NCBI GenBank assembly: GCA_964229355.1
Contig: CAXRDE010000004.1
Coordinates: 1 to 64,000 of the forward strand
DNA: 64,000 bases
Origin: CAXRDE01 sp964229355
GTDB lineage: Bacteria > Cyanobacteriota > Sericytochromatia > UBA7694
Reading direction: 5' to 3'
The position numbers and the translations under genes were made by a program. Under the pieces are notes generated by a model. That model had not been told where the DNA came from. It worked only from the letters and a program-made list of their open reading frames with translations, and searched no databases. This document shows positions 8,095 through 15,361 of this stretch, piece by piece (the first letter of the stretch is position 1; every line of letters starts with the position of its first letter).

Positions 8095-9114
8095 TTAGAC
8101 GATCCCTAAGCTTTTATTGGTTTGGGCAATAGATTTTAGACCTTCGCTCTCTATTCCCGTCAGGGCACGAATGGCATCAATCGTTTCGGGGATCACAATC
8201 GCCTGGTTATCCACCACATAAGCGTAGAAAAGTTCGTCGCCGACGACTTTTAACATGTCTTCCCACAGGGCCACTTCATACATATCGCCCCAGGGTCTGC
8301 CCATATCCAAAAACATTTCTTTGATGGTGTTATTTGAAACCAGGCCCTGGTCATAGCGGATGAGTTTGATTCGGCTGGAAGTTTTAAAGGCATTAAGCAC
8401 CTCTTCTTTGGAGGCTTGCTTACTTAACTTCACATGCCAATAGTGCATATGACTCAAGGTTTCGGGGATTTTTACGGCACAGGTGATCACATCAAGCTCA
8501 GGATCTACACTTTGCGCATCAGGGCCTTGATGGCTAGGAATGTCTCTTTCGGGAACCATCGTATTCATAATGCCACCCAAATGGCTTTCCCAGGGATCTG
8601 TGGCTCTTCTTAACAGCGTTCCTCTGGCATTCTCCAGTAAATTTGCTTTTTTTAAGGGGGTCAAGGTTCTCAAAATTGAGGTCGTATTACAGGAAACCAC
8701 CCGTGTCGCCGCTAAATTGAGGGCCGTTTGATAATTATTTTCAGCGCTAAATGAATGGCCTGTTGTTTCATGTTTTTCTCCACCCTGAAGAATATATTTA
8801 AGTCCTTTTTCTTTGTAGATCGCCACATTCTGAGCAGCTATTTTTTTTGGCGTACAATCCACAACAAGATCCAGCTTTTCTAAAAAGGCTTGCAGATTCC
8901 CTTGGCTTGAAATACCCACCGTCGCCATCTCATTTGCTGCTTCTGAGGTGGCGGCATAGATATCATAATTATTTCTGACGGCGTTCTGTAGACGCCAATC
9001 AGAAATAATGTCGCAGACCCCGACCAGCTTCATGTCCTCTTGTTTATTAATAGCATCAGCCACTCTTTTGCCGATAACTCCGTAACCGATGACGCCTATA
9101 TATTTCATTTTCAT
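8095..9114 (-). CDS. Type II (archaeal-type) glyceraldehyde-3-phosphate dehydrogenase
   Basis: 339 residues matching the archaeal class of phosphorylating GAPDH, which shares little sequence with bacterial GapA. The Rossmann start is IGVIGYGVIGKRVADAI. The active-site Cys lies in VVSCNTTSILRTL, and HYWHVKL lies in the C-terminal catalytic half. Predicted to oxidise glyceraldehyde-3-phosphate with NAD(P)+ to 1,3-bisphosphoglycerate in the cytoplasm. It is embedded in the copper operon, 11 bp before the ATP-cone gene, far from any glycolysis gene in this window. Bacterial GapA is reported as a target of copper poisoning, so a distant replacement enzyme would make sense here; that role is inference. 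The start may be M1 or M3. Confidence 0.88.
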   Translation of the reverse strand: MKMKYIGVIGYGVIGKRVADAINKQEDMKLVGVCDIISDWRLQNAVRNNYDIYAATSEAANEMATVGISSQGNLQAFLEKLDLVVDCTPKKIAAQNVAIYKEKGLKYILQGGEKHETTGHSFSAENNYQTALNLAATRVVSCNTTSILRTLTPLKKANLLENARGTLLRRATDPWESHLGGIMNTMVPERDIPSHQGPDAQSVDPELDVITCAVKIPETLSHMHYWHVKLSKQASKEEVLNAFKTSSRIKLIRYDQGLVSNNTIKEMFLDMGRPWGDMYEVALWEDMLKVVGDELFYAYVVDNQAIVIPETIDAIRALTGIESEGLKSIAQTNKSLGIV

Positions 9115-9252
9115 TTTTGTTCTGCTTTCTTGATTGATTCTGAGTTTCTTTGCGTTCCGAGATAGCCCTCACCTTTAGAGCCTGAACGTTTGCTATTGGA
9201 ATCCGCTAGAAGAACGGGCTCAATGATATAGAATAGGTGATTCTCGGTTATG

Positions 9253-9912
9253 CTAATCATGGGTGTTCAAACTGGAGTTTTGGGCAAATTCTCGCCAGTC
9301 CTTCCTGCGCGGGATAAACATCGGAACGCGCTGCTGATACGCCTCGTACTCTTCACCAAATTCTTTCAGTACACGTTGCTCTTCTTTTTTTGCCAGTCTG
9401 ACATATGCAAAAACAATAATGGGGAAAAGCCCGACGGAAAATAAGGTTGGCCAATGCACAATTCCCTCTCCAAAAAGCGCGATAAATAAGCCTGTATATT
9501 GAGGATGCCGCACAAAGCGATACAAACCGTCTGTCACCAGACGGTTTTGCTGACGTGCACGATGCACCTGACGCCATCCCTGGAAGAAAATGCCAATCCC
9601 AAGAAAAACAAAGCCATAGCCGAGCAGCATGGCGATCATCATCCCAGTCTCACCTATTCCTAATAAGGATGACCATAAACTGGCATTCAGATTAGGTCTG
9701 TCCAGTCCAAAATAGCGGGACAGCAGATAGATAGTCAACGGAAAGCCATACATCTCCGCATAAAGCGCAATAATGAAAGCTTGAACAACACCCGCATTGG
9801 CCCATTCTCGTCATGTTTTGGGTGCCAGGTATCGGTAAAGAAACCACGAAATGACGACGATCATAATAATGGCTAATGCCCAGGCGCCTGAATGTGCAAA
9901 ATCTTGTTGCAT
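9253..9912 (-). pseudogene. Isoprenylcysteine-carboxyl-methyltransferase-like membrane protein, interrupted by in-frame TGA
   Basis: The open part (ATG at 9753) encodes 166 residues with the PEMT/ICMT signature (VRHPQYTGLFIALFG, RVPMFIPRR). Its N-terminus begins in the middle of the family at MYGFPLTIYLL. Reading further upstream in the same frame gives 53 more sense codons with one TGA at 9811-9813. They begin at an ATG at 9910-9912 preceded by GAGGT. With the TGA read through, the product is 219 residues and aligns end to end with the 223-residue paralogue at 11619-12290, including the first membrane helix. It is a recent nonsense mutant, a shortened protein starting at 9753, or a readthrough case; the first is simplest. 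Substrate unknown. Confidence 0.75.
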
Positions 9913-9921
9913 AATGAACCT

Positions 9922-10005
9922 CTAATCCTCCAATATTTTTTTGTGCTTGCAAGCGTACAGCACCAGCAAACCAATCAGGCCATAAATGGAATTAATGCCC
10001 AGAGT
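9922..10005 (-). other. Short membrane-peptide coding fragment without a normal start codon
   Basis: Between the interrupted methyltransferase and the Met-rich gene, one minus-strand frame reads as a 27-residue peptide with one good membrane helix and a basic tail (INSIYGLIGLLVLYACKHKK), ending in TAG at 9922-9924. It follows an in-frame TAG and contains only CTG or ATT as possible starts. It could be a decayed small membrane-protein gene or use a rare start. Evidence is limited to the amino-acid pattern. Confidence 0.25.
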
Positions 10006-10033
10006 CTACTATTTCGCCCCTGGGCCTTGATTC

Positions 10034-10375
10034 TTATTTGTGATTATGCATCATCTTCTTATCCATATTCTTCATCATCGGCATCATGCTTTCGTGCATT
10101 TTTTGCATATTGGCATGCATTTTCTCTTGATGCATGAGCATCTTACTTAATATTTCAGCCATTTTATTGATTTTAGCGTCACCTTTAAGGCTGTTTAGGC
10201 TTTTCAATTCTGCTTTCATTTCATTCGTGTAATCTGCCATCATTTTCATCATTTCAGTATGATTTTGATGCATCTTCATGTCTTGTGCAGGGGCTTCATT
10301 AGCCTGTACAGGCAAAATAGCCAAAGCAAGAACACTCAGGGACAGTACTGTTTTTTTAATATTTTTCATTTTCAA
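10034..10375 (-). CDS. Periplasmic Met/His-rich protein
   Basis: 113 residues with a clear Sec signal peptide (basic start, hydrophobic core, cleavage near VQA-NEA at about 26). The mature part is helical and very rich in Met and His (MKMHQNHTEMMKMM near the start, a Met-dense C-terminus ending KKMMHNHK). Such clusters bind Cu(I)/Ag(I) in periplasmic carriers like CusF, CopK or PcoE, though I see no homology to them. A paralogue with the same layout is encoded at 16070-16387. An AGGA site precedes the ATG by 9 nt. A periplasmic copper buffer or chaperone is the likely role, inferred from composition and context. Confidence 0.7.
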   Translation of the reverse strand: MKMKNIKKTVLSLSVLALAILPVQANEAPAQDMKMHQNHTEMMKMMADYTNEMKAELKSLNSLKGDAKINKMAEILSKMLMHQEKMHANMQKMHESMMPMMKNMDKKMMHNHK

Positions 10376-10439
10376 TATTCCTATTTCATTTATTCACTCA
10401 AAATTCAGAGCTGATTTAAAGAGGGGCGGTTTGCCAAGT

Positions 10440-10628
10440 TCAGCCGCAACAGCCGGATTTTCTCTCAGGTTGAGAGGGCTTTTCAGCAGGTGCACAGCAA
10501 TCGCCCTTTTCACTTGAGCTGGCAGGGGTAGGCTCCTTTTTTGTATCGGGACCACAGCAGCCTCCTTGAGAGGGTGCCGCTGTTTTGGGGGCGAACTGGT
10601 TTTCATTTTTTTGTTTTTGATTACACAT
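10440..10628 (-). CDS. Small protein with three Cys-Cys pairs, metallothionein-like
   Basis: 62 residues, no signal peptide and no membrane segment. Cysteines occur at position 2 and as three adjacent pairs at 24-25, 44-45 and 60-61, separated by Pro/Lys/Ser-rich linkers. Each pair follows a Gly or Asp (GGCCG, GDCCA, SGCCG). A strong AGAGGT ribosome site lies 7-8 nt before the ATG, supporting a real gene. The pattern suggests a cytoplasmic soft-metal (copper or silver) sequestering peptide, but it does not match the CxC/CxxC spacing of known metallothioneins. The island MerR regulator also ends in a Cys pair. I recognise no family; function is inferred. Confidence 0.6.
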   Translation of the reverse strand: MCNQKQKNENQFAPKTAAPSQGGCCGPDTKKEPTPASSSEKGDCCAPAEKPSQPERKSGCCG

Positions 10629-10737
10629 GGATAGACCTCTTTTAAAATTTAATTTAATCTCAACAATCAGATCGTCGCTTGCGTTTTTATTTTTTAAATT
10701 CAGCTCCTTTCTTTGTTTAATAGGTGTGCTTCAAGCC

Positions 10738-11079
10738 CTATTTTTGTTGCTCCAGGCAAGACTGCATCTCTTGCATCCGGGCGGAGTCCATCATTTGGCC
10801 CTGCATATTTTGTAAGCAGCCTTGCATTCCTCGGTGGCCCATCATAGCGGAATCCATTTTATGCATGCCCTGCGCGCCCCCCATATGCTGAGCAGCAGAT
10901 GCATGATGGTAAGCGCCCTGCGAAAAATATTTGACAGAGTAATAGCCCGTACAGGCCATGCCCAGAAGTGAAGCCACTAAAACAAAGTAGCCACCACTTT
11001 TGAGCAGACGACAAGGCTTACCCTGATCATGGTGATTGGCGTGATGAATCATGTATATACCGACGGCAAAAACCATCAC
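10738..11079 (-). CDS. Membrane-anchored His/Met-rich protein
   Basis: At least 113 residues. One clear membrane helix (GGYFVLVASLLGMACTG) is followed by a periplasmic-type tail rich in His, Met and Gln (HHASAAQHMGG, MHKMDSAMMGHRGM) with two Cys. The GTG at 11079 is a poor start: its AGAGG site overlaps it. The same frame continues 18 codons upstream to the stop of the previous gene and would complete an N-terminal helix (about 18 hydrophobic residues before IYMIHH). No ATG/GTG/TTG lies there, only ATT at 11113-11115, 12 nt after AAAGGG. A metal-binding membrane protein of the copper operon is likely; the true start is unsettled. Confidence 0.6.
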   Translation of the reverse strand: MMVFAVGIYMIHHANHHDQGKPCRLLKSGGYFVLVASLLGMACTGYYSVKYFSQGAYHHASAAQHMGGAQGMHKMDSAMMGHRGMQGCLQNMQGQMMDSARMQEMQSCLEQQK

Positions 11080-11133
11080 CTCTAAGAAAAACGCGATATC
11101 TGCGAGAAATAGAATCGTTTTGAATACCCTTTC

Positions 11134-11622
11134 TTATTTAGATTGATTTAAAGCCTCTTGTAAGAGAGAAGCTTCCTGGTGCTTAAGAGATGTTTTGATA
11201 ATCTTGCCACCACTCCCCTGGAGCGCGGCACTTACCCGCTCCAGGTTCATATTTTTGGTCAAGACAAAGAGAATGGCGCCGCCAGGCTCTAAATCGGCTC
11301 CCATACGCTTCATCATTTCATCTTCAATACCGATATCCGCCAAAGCACCGGCAACCGCACCAGAAGCTGCACCGAGAGCCGCTCCTAAGAGTGGATTCAA
11401 AAACAAGAGCCCTACCAATAAGCCCAGGAAGCTCCCCTCTAAAGCTCCACTGGCAGTCAGGTGAACCGCCTGATGAAGTTTGACTTTGCCGTCCTCACGT
11501 TTATGTGCAACGACAATATCTTCGAGCTCCAATAAGTACTCCTGTTGTAAACGGGCCATTTTTAGCCGCATTTCTTCTGCTTCTAAAACCGTAGGATAGG
11601 CAATTGCCAAGAGTGATTTCAT
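11134..11622 (-). CDS. DUF1269-family membrane protein
   Basis: 162 residues fitting the DUF1269 pattern. An N-terminal soluble region (about 1-50) has EDIVVAHKREDGKVKLHQ. A Gly/Ala-rich double helix hairpin follows (about 60-97, FLGLLVGLLFLNPLLGAALG), then an acidic DIGIEDEMMKRMG segment and a C-terminal soluble part with ILFVLTKNM. The start overlaps the stop of the ICMT-like gene by 4 nt (ATGA). Family function is unknown. In this operon it may sit at the inner membrane with the two methyltransferase-like proteins. Confidence 0.8.
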   Translation of the reverse strand: MKSLLAIAYPTVLEAEEMRLKMARLQQEYLLELEDIVVAHKREDGKVKLHQAVHLTASGALEGSFLGLLVGLLFLNPLLGAALGAASGAVAGALADIGIEDEMMKRMGADLEPGGAILFVLTKNMNLERVSAALQGSGGKIIKTSLKHQEASLLQEALNQSK

Positions 11623-12290
11623 TGATTAGGGGTCTCCATTCGATTGTTTAAGTTTTTTTTCCAGCTGGGGATAAAGGCTGGCACCTGGCGCATATAAGTG
11701 CGGTAGCTCTCCCCAAAGGCTTCGAGCACATGCCGTTCTTCTGTTTTGGCCAGGCGATAATACATATAAAGCAAGATCGGGAACATAGCCAGGGTCAAGA
11801 GGGTGGGCCACATGAATAAGAACCCGAGCATAATCGCTATAAAGCCAATATATTGAGGGTGTCTGACATGGGCATACAGGCCTGTCGTCGCCAGCTTGTT
11901 TTGGATTTGGGCCTGGTGCAAAACTTTCCAGGCAGAAGATAGAATCACAAAACCAGCAATAATCAAGAGATTGGAAAACAGATGGATCGGATGAAGATGA
12001 GGATCAATCTGACTGCCTAAAAAAGTGCTCCAGATATGTCCATTATTATGTGAAAAAATATCCAATCCTGGGTATTTTTGGCTCAACCAGCCCGATAAAA
12101 AATACAAAGTCAACGGAAAACCGTACATTTCCGTAAACAAAGCCAGGATAAAGGCCGAGAAAGCGCCCAGAGAACGCCAGTCTGTGCTTGATTTGGGCTT
12201 GGTAAAGCTAAAAGCAAAGATAATAAAGATCGCTGAATTGAGAATAACCAGAACCCAAAGCCCGTAGGCAGACTCTCCTGAATTATGCAT
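11619..12290 (-). CDS. Isoprenylcysteine-carboxyl-methyltransferase-like membrane protein
   Basis: 223 residues with about five predicted membrane helices and the PEMT/ICMT C-terminal signature (YAHVRHPQYIGFIAIMLG, RLAKTEERHVLEAFGESY, QVPAFIPSW). Bacterial members are probably SAM-dependent methyltransferases of small or lipid substrates; bacteria do not prenylate CaaX proteins, so the eukaryotic name should not be taken as function. It shares a TAATG junction with the DUF2933 gene and overlaps the DUF1269 gene. A paralogue at 9253-9912 carries a nonsense codon, so this copy may be the working one. Confidence 0.85.
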   Translation of the reverse strand: MHNSGESAYGLWVLVILNSAIFIIFAFSFTKPKSSTDWRSLGAFSAFILALFTEMYGFPLTLYFLSGWLSQKYPGLDIFSHNNGHIWSTFLGSQIDPHLHPIHLFSNLLIIAGFVILSSAWKVLHQAQIQNKLATTGLYAHVRHPQYIGFIAIMLGFLFMWPTLLTLAMFPILLYMYYRLAKTEERHVLEAFGESYRTYMRQVPAFIPSWKKNLNNRMETPNQ

Positions 12291-12571
12291 TAAGGCCTCT
12301 CCTTTGGGTGATCCTGTTTATCATGCGTGGCTCCCTGCTCTGTATGCTCGCCCCCGTGCCCCCCGTGATCATGCCCCCCATGCCCATGCTTCCCATGCAT
12401 AAAGATATGCATCAGTGGGCACAGCGCCAGAATGGCATAGGGTAGCCACCCCAAAAGGTGCTGACTGTGATAAGTCCAGAGCCAATACGCCACGACCACG
12501 AGGGCAATTAATACCAGTGGATGTTTCCATATATTCTGATCTTGATGAGGTAGAGTTGTTTGTTTTTTCAT
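12290..12571 (-). CDS. DUF2933-family small membrane protein with His-rich tail
   Basis: 93 residues from the ATG at 12571, chosen because GGAGG lies 6 nt upstream. Two membrane segments (about 17-34 and 40-57) are followed by a Cys/Met/His stretch (CPLMHIFMHGKHGHGG) and a tail dense in His and Gly. DUF2933 proteins are frequent in copper and heavy-metal islands. The tail should bind metal ions. It is the first gene after merR, with its stop overlapping the next start (TAATG). Function unknown beyond probable metal handling. Confidence 0.75.
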   Translation of the reverse strand: MKKQTTLPHQDQNIWKHPLVLIALVVVAYWLWTYHSQHLLGWLPYAILALCPLMHIFMHGKHGHGGHDHGGHGGEHTEQGATHDKQDHPKERP

Positions 12572-12669
12572 ATGTTCCTCCAAATGCCCTACTTACTTTA
12601 TTATAAATGATTGATTTTTAAAAAGACTGAATAAAGTCATTATAAATATTGATCTTTATCAATTTTTGA

Positions 12670-13083
12670 TCATAAACAGCAATCTTTACCACTAATTCCT
12701 TTTACTGCAAAATTACACTTTAATTTTTTTCCTTGTTTGCAGTCTTTTGTGAACTGGACGAGACTGCGACGCATGCTACTTAAGGTTGTTATTTTTTGAT
12801 CAATCTCTGAGATTTTGGACTGCGCAGCTTGCTGGGTCTCTTCACAAATGTCCTGCGGTTCTAATTTTAAATCCAGCAGATTTTTGATCTCCTGAAGGGT
12901 AAACCCCACCTGTTGAGCCGCTTTGATAAAGTAAAGCCGATTCAGGTGGTTTTGATTGTACTGACGATAACCTGATGCGCTCCTTTGCAGTGGGTCAAGC
13001 AAGCCTTTGCGCTCATAAAAACGTAAGCTTTCTCGGGAGACGCCACTTAATTTAACGATCTCTTGCGTTTTGTATTTTTCCAT
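12670..13083 (-). CDS. MerR-family metal-responsive regulator
   Basis: 137 residues. A winged-helix DNA-binding domain (LSGVSRESLRFYERKGLL, SGYRQYN) is followed by the long dimer helix and a Cys-containing C-terminus. Cysteines are at 80, 115, 123, 135 and 136. A Cys near position 80 is typical of divalent-metal/mercury sensors (ZntR, PbrR, MerR), whereas Cu(I) sensors (CueR) have Ser there. The terminal KDCCL adds a vicinal pair. Its own promoter (13091-13121) has the 19-bp spacer and dyad that MerR proteins untwist. The -10 box ends 7 nt before the ATG, suggesting a leaderless mRNA. Family certain; metal not settled, with copper expected from context. Confidence 0.9.
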   Translation of the reverse strand: MEKYKTQEIVKLSGVSRESLRFYERKGLLDPLQRSASGYRQYNQNHLNRLYFIKAAQQVGFTLQEIKNLLDLKLEPQDICEETQQAAQSKISEIDQKITTLSSMRRSLVQFTKDCKQGKKLKCNFAVKGISGKDCCL

Positions 13084-13090
13084 AGGTTAA

Positions 13091-13121
13091 GCGTAAACCC
13101 GGTACCTAGATACCATCTCAA
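13091..13121 (-). promoter_or_regulatory. MerR-type promoter/operator with 19-bp spacer
   Basis: On the minus strand, -35 TTGAGA (13116-13121) and -10 TTACGC (13091-13096) are 19 bp apart. The spacer contains a near-perfect 14-bp dyad, GGTATCTAGGTACC (13101-13114, 6 of 7 pairs). Long spacer plus centred dyad is the hallmark of MerR-activated promoters. It directs transcription straight into merR, starting at or next to its ATG, so autoregulation is likely. Confidence 0.65.
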
Positions 13122-13161
13122 TAGGATCTAAGAAACTATTTGACATTTTTAATACCTCATC

Positions 13162-13716
13162 TTATTTGGTTTTTATTAACTTCGAAATTAGTTTTTGGGC
13201 GGCTTCAGGTGGGCTAAAAGGATCCGTGAGTAAGTGTTGCCAGGCCACTTTTCCTTGCTTATCCAAGAGATAGAGTTGCGCGTATTTGGCATGCCCTCCC
13301 AGCTTCTGGCTAACCTGATTATCCCAATCCATTAAGATATAGGGTAGCCGCAGTGATTTTTGAGCATTCTGAAGGGAGCTCGTCACAAAAGCGCGGGGAA
13401 TATAGGCAGGCAGGCAGGTTTTGCTAAAAATAAAGGCGAAACGAAAATCAGGATTTTGGTGGAACTGGTAATAAAAAGGAATGCCCCAGACCCCCGCCAG
13501 CTCAACGGAGCAGTAATTGCTCAGCACTACAAAAGTGACTTTGTCCTTAAAATGCTTTTGGTAAGAAACCGAATATCCTTTCGAGGTTTCCAGTTCAAAC
13601 TCAGGCACCTTCGAACCGATTGGTAAAGCCGCCCAGGCAGATAAGCTTAGACTTAGCCAGATCGATGCTGTTAACACCCAGCTGGCCTGGCTAAATTTCA
13701 AATTAAGTTTCATCAT
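13162..13716 (-). CDS. Secreted thioredoxin-fold (redoxin-like) protein
   Basis: About 184 residues from the ATG-ATG pair at 13716/13713, preceded by AAAGGA. A Sec signal peptide ends near AWA-ALP. The rest has AhpC/TlpA-like features (LPIGSKVPEFELETSKG, VTFVVLSNYCSVE), but the usual CxxC is reduced to a single Cys in SNYCSVE, with another Cys in SKTCLPAYIP. It overlaps the end of the UbiB-like gene. A periplasmic thiol or copper-chaperone role (Sco-like) is possible; the missing CxxC argues against disulfide reduction. Confidence 0.7.
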   Translation of the reverse strand: MMKLNLKFSQASWVLTASIWLSLSLSAWAALPIGSKVPEFELETSKGYSVSYQKHFKDKVTFVVLSNYCSVELAGVWGIPFYYQFHQNPDFRFAFIFSKTCLPAYIPRAFVTSSLQNAQKSLRLPYILMDWDNQVSQKLGGHAKYAQLYLLDKQGKVAWQHLLTDPFSPPEAAQKLISKLIKTK

Positions 13717-15361
13717 ATCTTTTCCTTTGAGATTGTTTTTTTGCAAAGAGCCCTTTCCAAAGCCCTATAGCGGTCAGCATGATTCCCAGTGTGTGCCGCC
13801 ACCAGGGAGCTTCTGACTTGGTGAAAAGGCTGAACACACCTGATACTAGCGCCACAGAAGCGAAGATCTGTTGGCCCAGTTGGGGCGATTGCTGAGAAGG
13901 AGGGTGCTGTTTACTCTGAGTCAACTGGGAGCGTGGCTGAAGCTGTTGTTCTAGCGTTTGAGCCAGATTGAGGGGCAGGCCTTCCAATACGGTCCACCAG
14001 ATAGGGAGCGAATGTTGAATACTTTGTTTGATTTGTTCGAGCGAAAAATATTTCTGCTTGAGCTCATTAAAATAGGGAGCCGCTGCCTGAGAGATATCTA
14101 AATCGGGATCCACACTCAGGGTAATGCCTTCTATCGTCAGCATCGCTTTGGATAACAGAATCAGATTGGCAGGAAAATTGATTCCATACTGCCCTCCCAG
14201 GGCAAACTCTTCATAGACCAGACGTGCAAACCCATATTCGCTTACACTGGAACCTTTCCACTCCTGGTATCGTGATTCTATCGCTTGCCGAAATCCTTCA
14301 ATATCTGCATCAGGTTCTAGACTGGCCATTTTTAATAAAAACAAGGAGGCCATATTAAAATCACCGTTCAAGAGTGCCCACATTAACAAGACGGCTTTTT
14401 TCTGAAGTTCAGGAGTGAGGCGTCCAAAAATGCCAAAGTCTAAAATCAGCAGTTCACCGGCAGGGGTTGCATGTAAATTACCGGGATGAGGGTCTGCATG
14501 AAACAGACCAAAGTCAAAAATTTGGGCCATCACCGCCTTCATTCCCAACAAAATCAAGGCATGCCGATCCAGCTCCCAGGACTCCAATTGCTCCAGATTA
14601 TCCAGCGGAGTGCCTTGAATATATTCCATCACGATTAAGCCGGTGCTAGCATGATATATTTCAGGAATACGTACCTTTTCCCAATCTCTAAAGAGCTCGC
14701 GAACCTGTCGTGCGACTTTGGCTTCTTTGGCAAAATCAAGCTCTCTCAGGGTATAGTTTCGGAGTTCTTTGGCGGCCTCGATAGGATGGTAAACCCGACT
14801 TTCAGGTAAATGTTTATCCAATAGACCGGCCATTAAAATCAAAATATCAAGATCTTCTTTCACGATCTGATCGATGCCAGGACGTTTAATTTTAAGCACC
14901 AACTCGCGCCCATCTGCGTATCTGGCGCGGTGGATTTGCGCCATTGAACCAGCGGCTAAAGGTTTGCTTTCAATTTCTGAAAACACCTGATGCGGATCTT
15001 GTCCCAACTCTTGAGTCAGGACCTCAAAAATAAGTCTGCTCTCCACAGGCGGTACATCGCTTTGCAAACTGTGTAAGGCCTCGGCCAAATCTTTGGGGAT
15101 TAAGTCCGTGCGCACCGATAAAATTTGACCCATTTTCACAAACGCGGGCCCTAATTCAATCATGGCGTTTTTTAATGCCAATGGCCAGGGCAAAGCAGTA
15201 GGAGAACGCCCTGTCCAGCGCAACCAGCTGCAATGCAAACGGCAATGCCAGGAAGCGCAATGACTTAAACGTATCCGTGCCAGGGGTACAGAAAAACCAG
15301 CCAACATCAAGGTCTGCACAATCTTACTCAAGCGTCGAGAAGAAGTCATCACCTTAACCAT
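13703..15361 (-). CDS. ABC1/UbiB-family atypical kinase-like protein
   Basis: About 552 residues. The family marks are all present: KxGQ motif (FVKMGQILSVR), Ala-rich loop replacing the P-loop (PLAAGSMAQIHRARY), VLKIKRPG lysine, HADPHPGNL catalytic loop and LDFGIFG metal site. A C-terminal segment may carry a membrane helix. UbiB/COQ8 proteins support quinone biosynthesis and lipid extraction as ATPases. The ATG at 15361 follows GGAGG and overlaps the DUF2231 stop (ATGGTTAA). Residues about 25-60 are unusually rich in Arg, Cys and Trp. Why a UbiB paralogue sits in a copper cluster is unclear; protecting quinones or membranes from copper damage is a guess. Confidence 0.88.
   Translation of the reverse strand: MVKVMTSSRRLSKIVQTLMLAGFSVPLARIRLSHCASWHCRLHCSWLRWTGRSPTALPWPLALKNAMIELGPAFVKMGQILSVRTDLIPKDLAEALHSLQSDVPPVESRLIFEVLTQELGQDPHQVFSEIESKPLAAGSMAQIHRARYADGRELVLKIKRPGIDQIVKEDLDILILMAGLLDKHLPESRVYHPIEAAKELRNYTLRELDFAKEAKVARQVRELFRDWEKVRIPEIYHASTGLIVMEYIQGTPLDNLEQLESWELDRHALILLGMKAVMAQIFDFGLFHADPHPGNLHATPAGELLILDFGIFGRLTPELQKKAVLLMWALLNGDFNMASLFLLKMASLEPDADIEGFRQAIESRYQEWKGSSVSEYGFARLVYEEFALGGQYGINFPANLILLSKAMLTIEGITLSVDPDLDISQAAAPYFNELKQKYFSLEQIKQSIQHSLPIWWTVLEGLPLNLAQTLEQQLQPRSQLTQSKQHPPSQQSPQLGQQIFASVALVSGVFSLFTKSEAPWWRHTLGIMLTAIGLWKGLFAKKQSQRKRYDET

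Noticed and set aside
10394..10606. Alternative frame over the Cys-pair gene
   Set aside because: Starts later, lacks its own ribosome site and lacks any pattern; the CC frame is better supported.
12584..12669. TATAAT boxes with a possible 20-bp spacer before the DUF2933 gene
   Set aside because: The region is very AT-rich and several alignments are possible; no clear dyad, so no promoter was assigned.
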